24,233 bases of DNA from REEB470 sp032117095 (GCA_032117095.1 JAULZZ010000148.1:1-24233); one strand, 5' to 3'. Counted from the stretch's first letter, positions 14,780 to 23,940 are shown. The notes: generated from the letters alone by a model not told the origin. Numbers and translations are program-made.

Positions 14780-16744
14780 ATGGAATATTCGGTCGTACAA
14801 TGGGCGTGGGTCGTTCCCGTACTCCCACTTCTCGTATTTTTGTTCCTTACTGCGATCGGGGAGCGACGTACACGCGGGGGGATCTATGCGAGTGTCGTTG
14901 TCGCATGGATTGCGGTCGTTTGTGCAGCGATCGTTGCGGTCTTCCAACTGCGTGCAAATAGTTCGTACACGTGGGAGGAGTGGTCGTGGTTGCGCATGGG
15001 CGAATGGACGCTCACCTTTGGGTTTGAAGTGACGAACCTCAATGTGCTCATGTTGGCGATGGTGACTTGTGTGAGTGCGCTTGTATTGACGTATTCCCTA
15101 GGGTACATGAAAGACGATGCGCGCCAGACGACGTTTTTTGCTTACGTATGTTTGTTTACGTTTGCGATGAATGGACTCGTGTTGTCGTCTCATCTGCTCC
15201 AATTGTACATTTTTTGGGAGATAATGGGCTTTTGTTCTTTTTTATTGATCGGCTTTTGGTATACAAAATCAGCAGCGAAGCGCGCGGCCAAAAAAGCGTT
15301 TATCGTCACACGCATTGGCGATGTAGCGTTGTTTATTGCCATCGTGTGGTTGTTTTGGGAAATGCCACGGGGCAGTCTCAGTTTCAATGACATCCACAAT
15401 GCCCTCATCGAAGGACAGCTCGATGCCACGGCGACGACGGGAATCGCCATCCTTATTTTTATTGGCGCGATGGGCAAGTCTGGACAGTTTCCGCTGCACA
15501 CGTGGTTGCCCGACGCCATGGAAGGGCCGACGCCGATTTCTGCGTTGATTCATGCGGCGACGATGGTTGCAGCCGGTGTTTTTTTGGTCGTACGTACATA
15601 TGACTTTTTTCTTGCCAGTGAAATCGCGTTGGACATTGTCGCATATGTCGGGGCGTTTACTGCGTGCATGGCTGCCTTTATCGCGCTCAAACAAGACGAT
15701 ATTAAGCGCATATTGGCCTATTCCACGGTGAGTCAGCTCGGCACCATGATGCTTGCTTTGGGCATGGGGACGAGAGCTGCACTCGTCGCGAGCGTGTTTC
15801 ATTTGTTGACCCACGCATTTTTTAAGGCATTGTTGTTTCTTGGCGCAGGCAATGTCATTCATGCGACACATACACAGTCATTGGCACAACTCGGAGGGTT
15901 GATGCGGACGCTAAAATTGACCGCACTGACGTTTGGGATCGGAGCGTTGGCGTTGGCAGGCGTGTTTCCGTTTGCTGGATTTTGGTCGAAAGAAGCGATT
16001 TTTTATGTGCTGTGGGAAGCATCGCCTCCCCTGTTCTGGGTTTCGTTATTGACGGCAGGACTCACGGCATTGTATATGACACGCCTGTTTGTACGTGTAT
16101 TTTTGGGCGCACCACGGATCAAACACGTGCATACGTTGTCCCGTGTCATGACATGGCCCCTTGTCGTGCTGGCGGGCGTCGTCGTGTGCATGGGATGGGT
16201 GTACACGCCTTGGTCGAATTGGTTGCCACTCCAACTGGGCTACGTGGCGATGCCACATGAGAGCAATATTGTCGTACTGCTTTCCACGACGGTCGTGTTG
16301 GCAAGCATTTTTCTCGGATGGGGGTTGTATCGTCCCAAAGCGGAGGCGACGCGTGCGCAGGCAACAAACATCGTGCATCCACCGTCCAAAAAAGGGTTTC
16401 GCAAACAAAAACGCCTCGCCAAAATGCAACCTGTGGTGCATCAAGGACAACCCGCAACGTCTAAAAAGACAGGTTTTTTGACGAATGTCCTCATCCGTGC
16501 TTTTTATATCGACGAATTGTACGACATCGTTGTCGTCAAGCCGTTTCAGCGAATCGCACAAGCACTCGTATGGGTGGACCAGGTGTGCATTCGCGGGGTG
16601 ATGGACGGCATTGGCCGGTGGCTCCTCGTGATCGGACGTGGGGGAACATCGCTCCAAAATGGACAAGTGCAACGGTATGGCGTGATGGTCGTCTGGGGAT
16701 TTCTCCTCCTCATCAGTGTCGTCGTAGTCAGGAGGTTTTGGTAA
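14780..16744 (+). CDS. nuoL: NADH-quinone oxidoreductase subunit L
   Basis: Largest antiporter-like complex I subunit (654 aa), the distal proton pump with a long lateral C-terminal helix. Key residues are Glu147 (FWEIMGFCSFLLIGFW) and Lys233 (MGKSGQFPLHTWLPDAMEG), followed by PTPISALIHAATMVAAGVF. The frame is open to 14735. ATG 14780 is chosen because AAGGAGAGAGAAGG precedes it and the N-terminus matches the family. Before the final helices there is a very basic cytoplasmic stretch (about residues 530-575, SKKGFRKQKRLAK). nuoM starts 3 nt after the stop. Confidence 0.96.
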   Translation: MEYSVVQWAWVVPVLPLLVFLFLTAIGERRTRGGIYASVVVAWIAVVCAAIVAVFQLRANSSYTWEEWSWLRMGEWTLTFGFEVTNLNVLMLAMVTCVSALVLTYSLGYMKDDARQTTFFAYVCLFTFAMNGLVLSSHLLQLYIFWEIMGFCSFLLIGFWYTKSAAKRAAKKAFIVTRIGDVALFIAIVWLFWEMPRGSLSFNDIHNALIEGQLDATATTGIAILIFIGAMGKSGQFPLHTWLPDAMEGPTPISALIHAATMVAAGVFLVVRTYDFFLASEIALDIVAYVGAFTACMAAFIALKQDDIKRILAYSTVSQLGTMMLALGMGTRAALVASVFHLLTHAFFKALLFLGAGNVIHATHTQSLAQLGGLMRTLKLTALTFGIGALALAGVFPFAGFWSKEAIFYVLWEASPPLFWVSLLTAGLTALYMTRLFVRVFLGAPRIKHVHTLSRVMTWPLVVLAGVVVCMGWVYTPWSNWLPLQLGYVAMPHESNIVVLLSTTVVLASIFLGWGLYRPKAEATRAQATNIVHPPSKKGFRKQKRLAKMQPVVHQGQPATSKKTGFLTNVLIRAFYIDELYDIVVVKPFQRIAQALVWVDQVCIRGVMDGIGRWLLVIGRGGTSLQNGQVQRYGVMVVWGFLLLISVVVVRRFW

Positions 16745-16747
16745 CAG

Positions 16748-18403
16748 ATGGACATGACAACGCTCGTTTCTTGGCTTATTTTTTCACCGCTGATCGGGGT
16801 GTTCGTGGTCGCTTGTATGCCCGCGGCACAGGGGCATATGGTGCGTAAGGTCGGCATTGGGAGCACATTTCTCCCCCTCATCGGCAGTATTGTGTTGTTT
16901 GTGCTGTATCATCAGGCACAGCCGACTTCCTTTGCACAGCACGTGGAGTGGATTGCCTTTACGCTCCCTGCGATGGCGCTGGACACGTCATGGGCGATAC
17001 AAGAAGTCGTGGTACGCATCCCGTATCATGTGGACGTCAATGGCATCTCCCTTGCGTTTGTGTTGCTCACCACGATCGTCACGTGTATGGCTGCATGGAG
17101 TGCCATTCACATACAAAAACGCCTAAAAACCTTTTTTATTTTGCTCCTCTTATTGCAAGTCGGCATGCTCGGGGTGTTTTGTGCGCGTGACGTGATGTTG
17201 TTTTTCTTGTTTTTTGAATTGACGCTCGTGCCGATGTTTTTTTTGATTGGCATTTATGGGTTTTACGATCGGGAGCGGGCAGCCAATACGTTTTTGGTCT
17301 ACAATGGACTCGGTTCTGCACTCCTGCTCATTGCTTTCGTATGGCTGATGGCGACCGCGGGGGCGCATGTTTCTGGGGGCGTGTTGCAATTTTCCTCGGA
17401 TTATGCCACCATCTCCTCGTATTTTCGTACAGGCGAGGCACTCGTCGACGGAGGAGGGGAGCTGACGCACGTCGCCCACCCGTTTACACTTTCGGAAGGG
17501 GATCGTACCGCACTGTTTTTGCTGTTGCTCCTCGCCTTTGGCATTAAGTTGCCGATTTTCCCCCTGCATCCGTGGATGTTGCGCGTACATGGCGAAGCAC
17601 ATCCTGCAGTGGTGATGATCCACTCGGGGATTTTGCTCAAAATGGGGGCGTATGGTCTGATCGTCTTTGCGTATGGCTGGTTTCCCGCTGAAATCCATGC
17701 GTGGGGCACGGTACTGGCGGTTTTGGGTGTCATCAATATCGTGGCAGGTGCGCTCATGGCGTGTGTGCAACAAGACATTAAGCAAGTGCTCGCTTATTCC
17801 TCCATCAGTCATATGGGCATTGTGTTGCTCGGACTCGCTGCCCAAAATGAAATTGGCGTACAAGGTGCGGTATTCCAGCTCGTTTCGCATGGTTTCATCT
17901 CCGCACTCCTCTTTTTGATCGTCGGCATGTTGGTCGCACGCGCGCATACGACAGATTTGCGTCAATGTGGCGGACTTGCCCAATCGATGCCGTTTTTAAG
18001 TGCGATGTGGATGGTCGCAGGGATGGCGTCGCTCGGATTGCCAGGGCTATCGGGGTTTGTCGGAGAGTGGCTGTCGTTTGTCGGACTGTTTCAAACGATG
18101 CCAGTGCTGACGGTCATCGGGTGTAGTGGCATGGTGTGGGCTGCAGTGTACATGTTGCGTGTGATTTTGCGGGTCACGTATGGAGAACGTCGTGTTGGTA
18201 TGCCGACGTATTCCGATGTGCGGTTGGTCGAAGCCGTGCCCCTCGTCGTGCTCGTGAGCATGATTGTGTTACTCGGGGTATATCCCAACGTGCTCAATGA
18301 TACGACTGAAGCGGCGATTCGCCTTGTCGTACAACCGTTATGGGAGCTTCATCAGGGGAACGAACCAGCGACCGTACCACCATTCATCCAAGGGGAGGGG
18401 TAA
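16748..18403 (+). CDS. nuoM: NADH-quinone oxidoreductase subunit M
   Basis: Antiporter-like proton-pumping subunit (551 aa). Conserved charges are Glu157 (FFELTLVPMFFLIGIYG), Lys267 (GIKLPIFPLHPWMLRVHGEA) and Lys298 (SGILLKMGAYGL). The protein is somewhat longer than many NuoM (about 500 aa). The extra length is a polar, Gly/Ser-rich loop at about residues 207-252, between the segment ending in AFVWLMA and the helix carrying Lys267. The reading frame is continuous and the rest aligns with the family pattern. It starts 3 nt after nuoL and ends 3 nt before nuoN, so the three are surely co-translated. Confidence 0.96.
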   Translation: MDMTTLVSWLIFSPLIGVFVVACMPAAQGHMVRKVGIGSTFLPLIGSIVLFVLYHQAQPTSFAQHVEWIAFTLPAMALDTSWAIQEVVVRIPYHVDVNGISLAFVLLTTIVTCMAAWSAIHIQKRLKTFFILLLLLQVGMLGVFCARDVMLFFLFFELTLVPMFFLIGIYGFYDRERAANTFLVYNGLGSALLLIAFVWLMATAGAHVSGGVLQFSSDYATISSYFRTGEALVDGGGELTHVAHPFTLSEGDRTALFLLLLLAFGIKLPIFPLHPWMLRVHGEAHPAVVMIHSGILLKMGAYGLIVFAYGWFPAEIHAWGTVLAVLGVINIVAGALMACVQQDIKQVLAYSSISHMGIVLLGLAAQNEIGVQGAVFQLVSHGFISALLFLIVGMLVARAHTTDLRQCGGLAQSMPFLSAMWMVAGMASLGLPGLSGFVGEWLSFVGLFQTMPVLTVIGCSGMVWAAVYMLRVILRVTYGERRVGMPTYSDVRLVEAVPLVVLVSMIVLLGVYPNVLNDTTEAAIRLVVQPLWELHQGNEPATVPPFIQGEG

Positions 18404-18406
18404 ACG

Positions 18407-19909
18407 ATGAACACCATCATGCCGCTGCAAGCAGCCGACCTCGCTACGTTTGCCCCAGAGTTGACCTTGTTTATTGCGACTGTCGTGTTGGCCATGGCGG
18501 ATTTGTTTTTGCCGGCATCTCTCCGCCGTACGTGGATCGGGGTAGGCAGTTTGCTCGCCGTCGTCGTTTCTGCGACGATCGTATGGCTACAACTCGGGCA
18601 GGGAGACGTGACCACGCTTTTACAAGGTTCGTACGTCGTCGATGGGATGGCGGGATTGTTTAAGCTGCTTATATTGACAGCAACTGCCCTGACGCTCGTG
18701 ATGAGTATGGGGGCAAAAAGAGATGCGTTGGATACGGCGCACCTCGGAGAATATTACACGCTGTATTTGCCGGCAACGATCGGGGCGATGATGGTCGCTT
18801 CATCACGCGAGCTTATTACGACGTTCGTGGCGTTGGAGTTGCTCAGCATCACGACGGTCGTCTTGATCGGCATGCGCCAATCGGCGACGCGCGGCAAAGA
18901 GGCAGCCTATAAAGCACTCGTGCTTGGCGGGATTTCTGCGGCGTTTTTGCTCTATGGCATGTCATTTTTGTATGGGATGACAGGGACGACTTCTTACGAA
19001 GAAATGCAACGTTTTTTGCAAGCTTCCCCCGTGGATGAAACGCAGTTGATTTATGTTTCGTTTTTCCTTATTATTGTAGGAATCGGCTTTAAGATTGCTG
19101 CGGTACCTTTTCATGCATGGACGTTGGACGTGTACCGCGGAGCGACGATTCCCGTGACAGCGTTTTTAGCCGTCGTATCCAAACTGGCGGGGTTTATGAT
19201 GCTGATCCGTTTGGCAGGGGACGTCTTATTCCCGATCGACATCGTCCAAGCCGCGATCGGCACGGATGTGCGCATCGTGTTGGCGTTGTTGGCGGTTTTG
19301 TCGATGATTGTGGCGCATACGATGGCGCTTCGTCAGACGAATGCCATGCGCTTGTTTGCGTTATCTGGTATTGCCAACACAGGGTATTTGCTCATTCCGT
19401 TGCTTTCACCGTCTTTTCATCGTGAAGGGCTCGTCATTTGGGTATACTATGCGTATGCATACGTGTTGATGAACATGGGGGCGTTTATTGCATTGTTGCT
19501 CGTCAGCAAGCCCAAACAACACACGAGCGATGTGAGTGATTTTGCGGGGTTGTATTATCGTGCGCCGTGGACGGCGGTGGCCGTGGTGTTGCTCGTATTG
19601 TCCTTAGCAGGCATTCCATTGACCGCAGGTTTTTTCGGGAAACTCTTGATTTTATTTGGCGTGATGACGACGAATATGGTAGGGGTTGCGATCGTGATGG
19701 TCGTGACGAGCGTACTTTCTTTTTATTATTATTTCCGCATTATTCGCCAAATGTTTCTCCGCACCACACAGCCAGACATTCCCCTTCCCCGACAAACGAT
19801 TTTGACGGGAACGTTATGGGTGTGTGCGGCAGCGAGTGTCTTGCTCGGTTTGTTTCCTAGCAGGCTCATTGCGTGGGTTACGGTGGCGAGTCAATGGGGA
19901 GCACAATGA
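18407..19909 (+). CDS. nuoN: NADH-quinone oxidoreductase subunit N
   Basis: Third antiporter-like proton-pumping subunit (500 aa), last of the nuo genes. Key residues are Glu144 (FVALELLSITTVVLIGMRQS), Lys229 (GIGFKIAAVPFHAWTLDVY) and Lys259 (VVSKLAGF). About fourteen hydrophobic helices fill the length. The ribosome site AGGGGAGGGG lies just before the ATG. A protease gene follows 16 nt later with no terminator between. Confidence 0.96.
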   Translation: MNTIMPLQAADLATFAPELTLFIATVVLAMADLFLPASLRRTWIGVGSLLAVVVSATIVWLQLGQGDVTTLLQGSYVVDGMAGLFKLLILTATALTLVMSMGAKRDALDTAHLGEYYTLYLPATIGAMMVASSRELITTFVALELLSITTVVLIGMRQSATRGKEAAYKALVLGGISAAFLLYGMSFLYGMTGTTSYEEMQRFLQASPVDETQLIYVSFFLIIVGIGFKIAAVPFHAWTLDVYRGATIPVTAFLAVVSKLAGFMMLIRLAGDVLFPIDIVQAAIGTDVRIVLALLAVLSMIVAHTMALRQTNAMRLFALSGIANTGYLLIPLLSPSFHREGLVIWVYYAYAYVLMNMGAFIALLLVSKPKQHTSDVSDFAGLYYRAPWTAVAVVLLVLSLAGIPLTAGFFGKLLILFGVMTTNMVGVAIVMVVTSVLSFYYYFRIIRQMFLRTTQPDIPLPRQTILTGTLWVCAAASVLLGLFPSRLIAWVTVASQWGAQ

Positions 19910-19925
19910 GAAATGAGGTTGTGCG

Positions 19926-22007
19926 ATGCACCGTGCGTGGTGGTTGCGACAGGTGATGCTCGCAAGTATCCTTTGGCATGCGATCGGGATTCCAGTGGTT
20001 TTATCCTCCGATGTCGCCCAGGCGATGACCAACGATCCGTTGCTTGTCAAGCAAAAATATTTGGATGCCATTCGCATGCCACAGGCGTGGGAATTTATCG
20101 AGAAAAAATCGCTCAATCCGATCACCGTTGCCGTCGTCGACACGGGGGTAGATTTTGCGCATCCAGATTTGGCGGGAGTATTATTGCCAGGGATAAATTT
20201 AATTGACCGTGAGAAATTGCCCCAAGACGATGTCGGACATGGCACGAACGTGGCAGGCATCATCGCTGCGGTTGCCGACAACAAAGAAGGGATTGCGGGC
20301 ATCGCTCCGAACGTCAAAATTTTGCCCATCAAAGCCGTCAACAAAAATGGCATCGGCAATGAGGAGCTGTTGAGTGAAGGCATTCGTTATGCGATTGACC
20401 AAGGGGCACAAGTCGTCGTACTTTCGCTCGGCTTTCATCTGGATTCTCCCGATGTACAGGACGTGGTCGTGTATGCAGAACAAAAAAATGTCGTGTTGGT
20501 GGCGGCGACGGGCAACACCCAAAGTGTCGTCATGTATCCAGCGGCGTATGCGACCGTCGTGGCGGTCGGGGGCGTAAAAGCCGATCCAAAAGCAAAGTCG
20601 CTGTCTAACTTTGGCCAAGAAATCGATGTGGTCGCCCCGTGGGAAGTATACACGACTGCACTCGGGGGCAAATACATGAACAACGAAGGCACGTCGATGG
20701 CAGCCCCCCAAGTGGCAGGCATCGCTGCCCTCCTCCTCGGGATGGACGATACCTTGTCAGCAGAGGATGTGCGTATGCGGTTGCGACAAGCCGCCTCTAA
20801 CAATAAGCAACACAATTGGAATGCGAACACGGGGTATGGCATCGTTCGGGCAGATGTGGCGTTGTCTACGCCTTTGCGCAACGACGGGTACGAGCCCAAC
20901 AACAGCTTGCGGTATGCGACACCGTTGTCTGCAATGGATCGCAGCGTAGCACAGCTCAGTGGGACGGACGATGTCGATTGGTATGCGGTAACGCCCACGT
21001 ATTTGGGGGAAGTGAGCATCCAAGTGCGCAGCCGTACCGACCAACCCCTCCCCATCGAGATGGTGTTGGATCAAGGGAGCCAAGCGTTGCCGCTACGGTA
21101 CAGTTTGGCCAATGGCGACGCCATCCGATTGCGATCGACGGCGGAACCGATCTGGTTTGCCCTCCGCATCAACGCCAAATCCAAGCTTCCTGCGACGACA
21201 CGACTAGATTATCGGATTACGACGCAGTTTTTTATTTATGCAGATCTGTATGAGCCCAACGATCGGTTGTCCCAACCGTATTTTATTCCGACGACGAATA
21301 CCCAAATCACAGGAACGTTTCATCAAGTCGGGGATCAAGATTGGTATGGCGTGCGCATTCCTGCACGAGGCGTGTTGCGGCTTCGCGTGACGACAAATAC
21401 GCCACGGATCGATGCTGAATTGTACGTGGTGGAACAGGCAACAAATGAGGACTATCGGTATGATGATGGGGGAGACGGGGAAGCAGAATATTCGGACACG
21501 ATCGCCGTGCAAGCAGGCAATTATGCGATACGGGTGCGCAACGTCAAAGCACGATTTCCGTTGGCCGTGCATGGAGAATATACGCTGACGATCCAGTACG
21601 AGCAACAATTTTCAGACGACAATGAACCGAATAATCTCAAAAGTCAAGCGACTGCCGTTTCGTTTGACCGCACGTACAAGGGATTATTTCACACTTCCAA
21701 AGATGAAGATTGGTTTACATTTCGCCTCACGCAACGCAGTGTCGTGACGATCCAATTGACTCAGTTGCCCCTCAATCGCTATTTGTATGTGGCGTTGTAC
21801 GGTTCACCGGCCAAACTGTTCGAAGCGCAACGGAGTGTCCTTGATGTGGCGACGATGACGGTGAAACGAGAGCTCAGTGCAGGGGTATACCATGTCCGCT
21901 TTATGACGGATGTTGCCTACAAAGACCGTCAATATGCGGTAAAATTCGTACGGGAGCTTGTGGGGGCGACACTACCTAGGAAAAATGTCCGTGCGAACAC
22001 CAAATGA
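19926..22007 (+). CDS. Secreted S8 (subtilisin-like) serine protease with three C-terminal PPC-type domains
   Basis: Extracellular subtilase (693 aa). The N-terminus is a signal peptide (basic HRAWWLR, hydrophobic core, likely cleavage after Ala-Gln-Ala at 31-33). The catalytic triad is Asp72 (VAVVDTGVDFAHPDL), His105 (DDVGHGTNVAGIIAA) and Ser257 (NEGTSMAAPQVAG); the oxyanion Asn197 lies in AATGN. No I9-type propeptide is evident, since only about 35 residues separate the cleavage site from the catalytic domain. Three modules follow, each starting with an EPN motif and containing an Asp-Trp-Tyr/Phe: about 318-432 (YEPNN, DVDWY), 438-558 (YEPND, DQDWY) and 563-676 (NEPNN, DEDWF). These resemble bacterial pre-peptidase C-terminal domains. 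It sits 16 nt after nuoN and is likely co-transcribed. Substrate unknown. Confidence 0.9.
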   Translation: MHRAWWLRQVMLASILWHAIGIPVVLSSDVAQAMTNDPLLVKQKYLDAIRMPQAWEFIEKKSLNPITVAVVDTGVDFAHPDLAGVLLPGINLIDREKLPQDDVGHGTNVAGIIAAVADNKEGIAGIAPNVKILPIKAVNKNGIGNEELLSEGIRYAIDQGAQVVVLSLGFHLDSPDVQDVVVYAEQKNVVLVAATGNTQSVVMYPAAYATVVAVGGVKADPKAKSLSNFGQEIDVVAPWEVYTTALGGKYMNNEGTSMAAPQVAGIAALLLGMDDTLSAEDVRMRLRQAASNNKQHNWNANTGYGIVRADVALSTPLRNDGYEPNNSLRYATPLSAMDRSVAQLSGTDDVDWYAVTPTYLGEVSIQVRSRTDQPLPIEMVLDQGSQALPLRYSLANGDAIRLRSTAEPIWFALRINAKSKLPATTRLDYRITTQFFIYADLYEPNDRLSQPYFIPTTNTQITGTFHQVGDQDWYGVRIPARGVLRLRVTTNTPRIDAELYVVEQATNEDYRYDDGGDGEAEYSDTIAVQAGNYAIRVRNVKARFPLAVHGEYTLTIQYEQQFSDDNEPNNLKSQATAVSFDRTYKGLFHTSKDEDWFTFRLTQRSVVTIQLTQLPLNRYLYVALYGSPAKLFEAQRSVLDVATMTVKRELSAGVYHVRFMTDVAYKDRQYAVKFVRELVGATLPRKNVRANTK

Positions 22008-22042
22008 TTCATTGGAATGGGTAAAAGCAAGAATACGCTGAA

Positions 22043-22168
22043 TACGCATCACGTATTGAAAACCTCTACACAGAAGGCTACTTTTTTCGGAAAAGCAAAT
22101 TACGGTTTAACCAAGGCGGAAAGGCGTATCTTTTCCGCAGGCGATATGGGTTGAAATCGTGTTTTGTA
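22043..22168 (+). repeat. MITE-like repeat, copy C (complete, longest)
   Basis: A 126-bp copy between TA dinucleotides. The left end CGCATCACGTAT is 9 of 12 identical to copy A's, and the right end is ATCGTGTTTTGTAT. The middle contains TTTTTTCGGAAAAGCA and GGTTTAACC, alignable with copies B and D. It also has a stem GCGGAAA (22116-22122) with TTTCCGC (22132-22138). It occupies most of the gap between the protease and the DUF1146 gene. Confidence 0.55.
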
Positions 22169-22190
22169 TTATAAGGGTTCACGGGCACAA

Positions 22191-22227
22191 TAAAAAAATC
22201 CCCACCGAACGGTTGGCATCAGGGGAT
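22191..22227 (-). terminator. Terminator-like hairpin reading on the minus strand
   Basis: ATCCCC (22198-22203) pairs with GGGGAT (22222-22227). On the minus strand the stem is followed by a run of seven T (complement of the A-run at 22192-22198), the layout of an intrinsic terminator. On the plus strand only GGGGATAAAAAG follows, so it would not stop the + strand genes. No minus-strand gene is recognised immediately to its right. Confidence 0.45.
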
Positions 22228-22265
22228 AAAAAGCAACTGTCATGTCAGGGGGAGAGATACACACG

Positions 22266-22490
22266 ATGCAAGGCAGTCACATAGTATACATGGGAATTGA
22301 ATTGGGGAGCATCCTCCTTTGTTGGTGGGCACTGCATGGGGCGAAGATCGAAAAAGTAGTGCGTTTCCCGGGGAGTGCCCAAGCGCGTATGTTGCATTTG
22401 ATCGTTGCCGTCATTTTGGGTCATCATTTTGCGGCGTTTTTGTTGTCATTTGCCCATATTTCTTGGGTCGTGTTTCCAGAGAAACCGTAA
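22266..22490 (+). CDS. DUF1146 (YwzB-like) small membrane protein
   Basis: Small protein (74 aa from this start) with two hydrophobic helices (about residues 6-24 and 43-65). A charged segment ALHGAKIEKVVRFPGSAQAR lies between them. The pattern W-W-A-L..K..R...QAR.L resembles the DUF1146 family, of which B. subtilis YwzB lies between atpC and murAA. The gene order here supports the match. An upstream ATG (22242) is in frame but lies before AGGGGGAGAG (22247-22256). ATG 22266 has 9-nt spacing to that site and is preferred. Function is unknown. It lies 33 nt before murA and is probably co-transcribed with it. Confidence 0.8.
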   Translation: MQGSHIVYMGIELGSILLCWWALHGAKIEKVVRFPGSAQARMLHLIVAVILGHHFAAFLLSFAHISWVVFPEKP

Positions 22491-22523
22491 GTCTGTCAAT
22501 CTGTGGAGCGGAGGAATGCGCGA

Positions 22524-23849
22524 ATGAGCCATATCCTAATTCGTGGGGGAAATCGGTTGCAGGGAACCGTAAAGGTGAGTGGGGCAAAAAATGCGGTACT
22601 TCCACTCGTCGCGGCCTCATTGCTTGCCAGCGAAGGAACATCCTGTATTGAAGAAGCACCACCACTCAACGACGTGTTTGCCATGTGTGCATTGTTGCGC
22701 ACCCTCGGTGCAGACGTCCAACATCGGAATACGACATTGACGATCCAAGCCAACACGATCGATTGTTATGAAGCGCCGGCGGTATGGGTCAAACAATTGC
22801 GTGCCTCCTTTTTGGTGATGGGTCCCCTGTTGGCACGATTTGGCCATGCGCTGATCCCGCTTCCTGGGGGGTGTGCGATCGGAACGCGTCCGATTGACCA
22901 GCACCTCAAAGGGCTGCAACGCATGGGGGCACAACTCGATTTTGGGCACGGATGTATTCGGGCGTCTGTGCCGAATCAGCGGTTGGTTGGAGCACGGATG
23001 TACTTGGACGTTGCGAGTGTGGGGGCGACCCAAAATTTGATGATGGCAGCGACGCTGGCTACAGGGACGACGATCATTGACAACGTTGCCAAAGAACCAG
23101 AAATCGTCGATTTGGCAAACTTTCTCAATGCGATGGGGGCCAACGTGCGTGGAGCGGGCACAGATACGTTGCGCATAGAAGGCGTGGAGCAGTTGCGGGG
23201 AGCGACGCACACGGTCATTCCAGATCGCATTGAAGCGGGCACGTTTATGATTGCGGCAGCGATGACGAATGGCGATTTGTATGTCGAGGGGGCGATTGCC
23301 GACCACCTGACCTCGGTCATGGCAAAACTCGAAGAAATGGGCGTATCCATGCATTGTGATGATGGAGGGATTCACGTGCGATCGTCCCGTGATTTGCGGG
23401 GGATCGACATCAAAACATTGCCGTATCCGGGATTCCCAACAGACTTGCAAGCCCCGATGATGGCACTCATGCTCGTGTCCCAAGGCCACAGCATGGTGAC
23501 GGAGACGGTGTTTGAAAATCGCTTTCAACACGTTGCCCCCTTGCGCCAAATGCATGCGCGCATCGCAGTCCAAGATGGACGAACGGCGATCGTGGAAGGC
23601 GATGCGTCGTTGCAAGCAGCGCATGTGGAAGCGACAGACCTGCGTGCTGCGGCAGCGTTATTGCTGGCAGCCCTTGCGGCACAAGGGGAAACCACACTTA
23701 CGGGCTTGCACCATCTTGATCGGGGATATGATGACATTGTCGGGAAATTGCGGTTGCTCGGTGCGGATGTACAACGGATGCCCGATGCGGTAGCGCCCCC
23801 GATCGTACAACCGCGTGCGCGTTTTGATGTGGTGCCTTCCCTCGCCTAG
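22524..23849 (+). CDS. murA: UDP-N-acetylglucosamine 1-carboxyvinyltransferase
   Basis: First committed enzyme of peptidoglycan synthesis (441 aa); it transfers enolpyruvate from PEP to UDP-GlcNAc in the cytoplasm. Active-site residues are Lys22 in VSGAKNAVLP and Cys117 in LPGGCAIGTRPIDQHLKG, the fosfomycin-reactive cysteine. The conserved EIVDLANFLNAMGA and YPGFPTDLQAPMMAL segments are present. GTG 22503 is in frame, but ATG 22524 is chosen because GGAGG (22509-22513) sits 10 nt before it and the resulting N-terminus MSHILIRGGNRLQGTV fits the family. It corresponds by position to B. subtilis murAA, near atp and ywzB. No spoIID-like gene follows within the window. Confidence 0.97.
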   Translation: MSHILIRGGNRLQGTVKVSGAKNAVLPLVAASLLASEGTSCIEEAPPLNDVFAMCALLRTLGADVQHRNTTLTIQANTIDCYEAPAVWVKQLRASFLVMGPLLARFGHALIPLPGGCAIGTRPIDQHLKGLQRMGAQLDFGHGCIRASVPNQRLVGARMYLDVASVGATQNLMMAATLATGTTIIDNVAKEPEIVDLANFLNAMGANVRGAGTDTLRIEGVEQLRGATHTVIPDRIEAGTFMIAAAMTNGDLYVEGAIADHLTSVMAKLEEMGVSMHCDDGGIHVRSSRDLRGIDIKTLPYPGFPTDLQAPMMALMLVSQGHSMVTETVFENRFQHVAPLRQMHARIAVQDGRTAIVEGDASLQAAHVEATDLRAAAALLLAALAAQGETTLTGLHHLDRGYDDIVGKLRLLGADVQRMPDAVAPPIVQPRARFDVVPSLA

Positions 23850-23853
23850 TCGC

Positions 23854-23887
23854 CGTATGCATACGAATGCCGTATGGAAAACATACG
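23854..23887 (+). other. Paired CGTATG/CATACG inverted repeats after murA
   Basis: A perfect palindrome CGTATGCATACG (23854-23865) is followed by a hairpin CGTATG-GAAAA-CATACG (23871-23887). The same six bases occur four times in alternating orientation, so several alternative stems can form. They start 4 nt after the murA stop. No U-run follows, so classical termination is not shown. Confidence 0.5.
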
Positions 23888-23940
23888 AACAGCCGAGTTA
23901 TCTATTGTGCGAAAGCAAAAAGCGGGGGAGATGGATTGAT

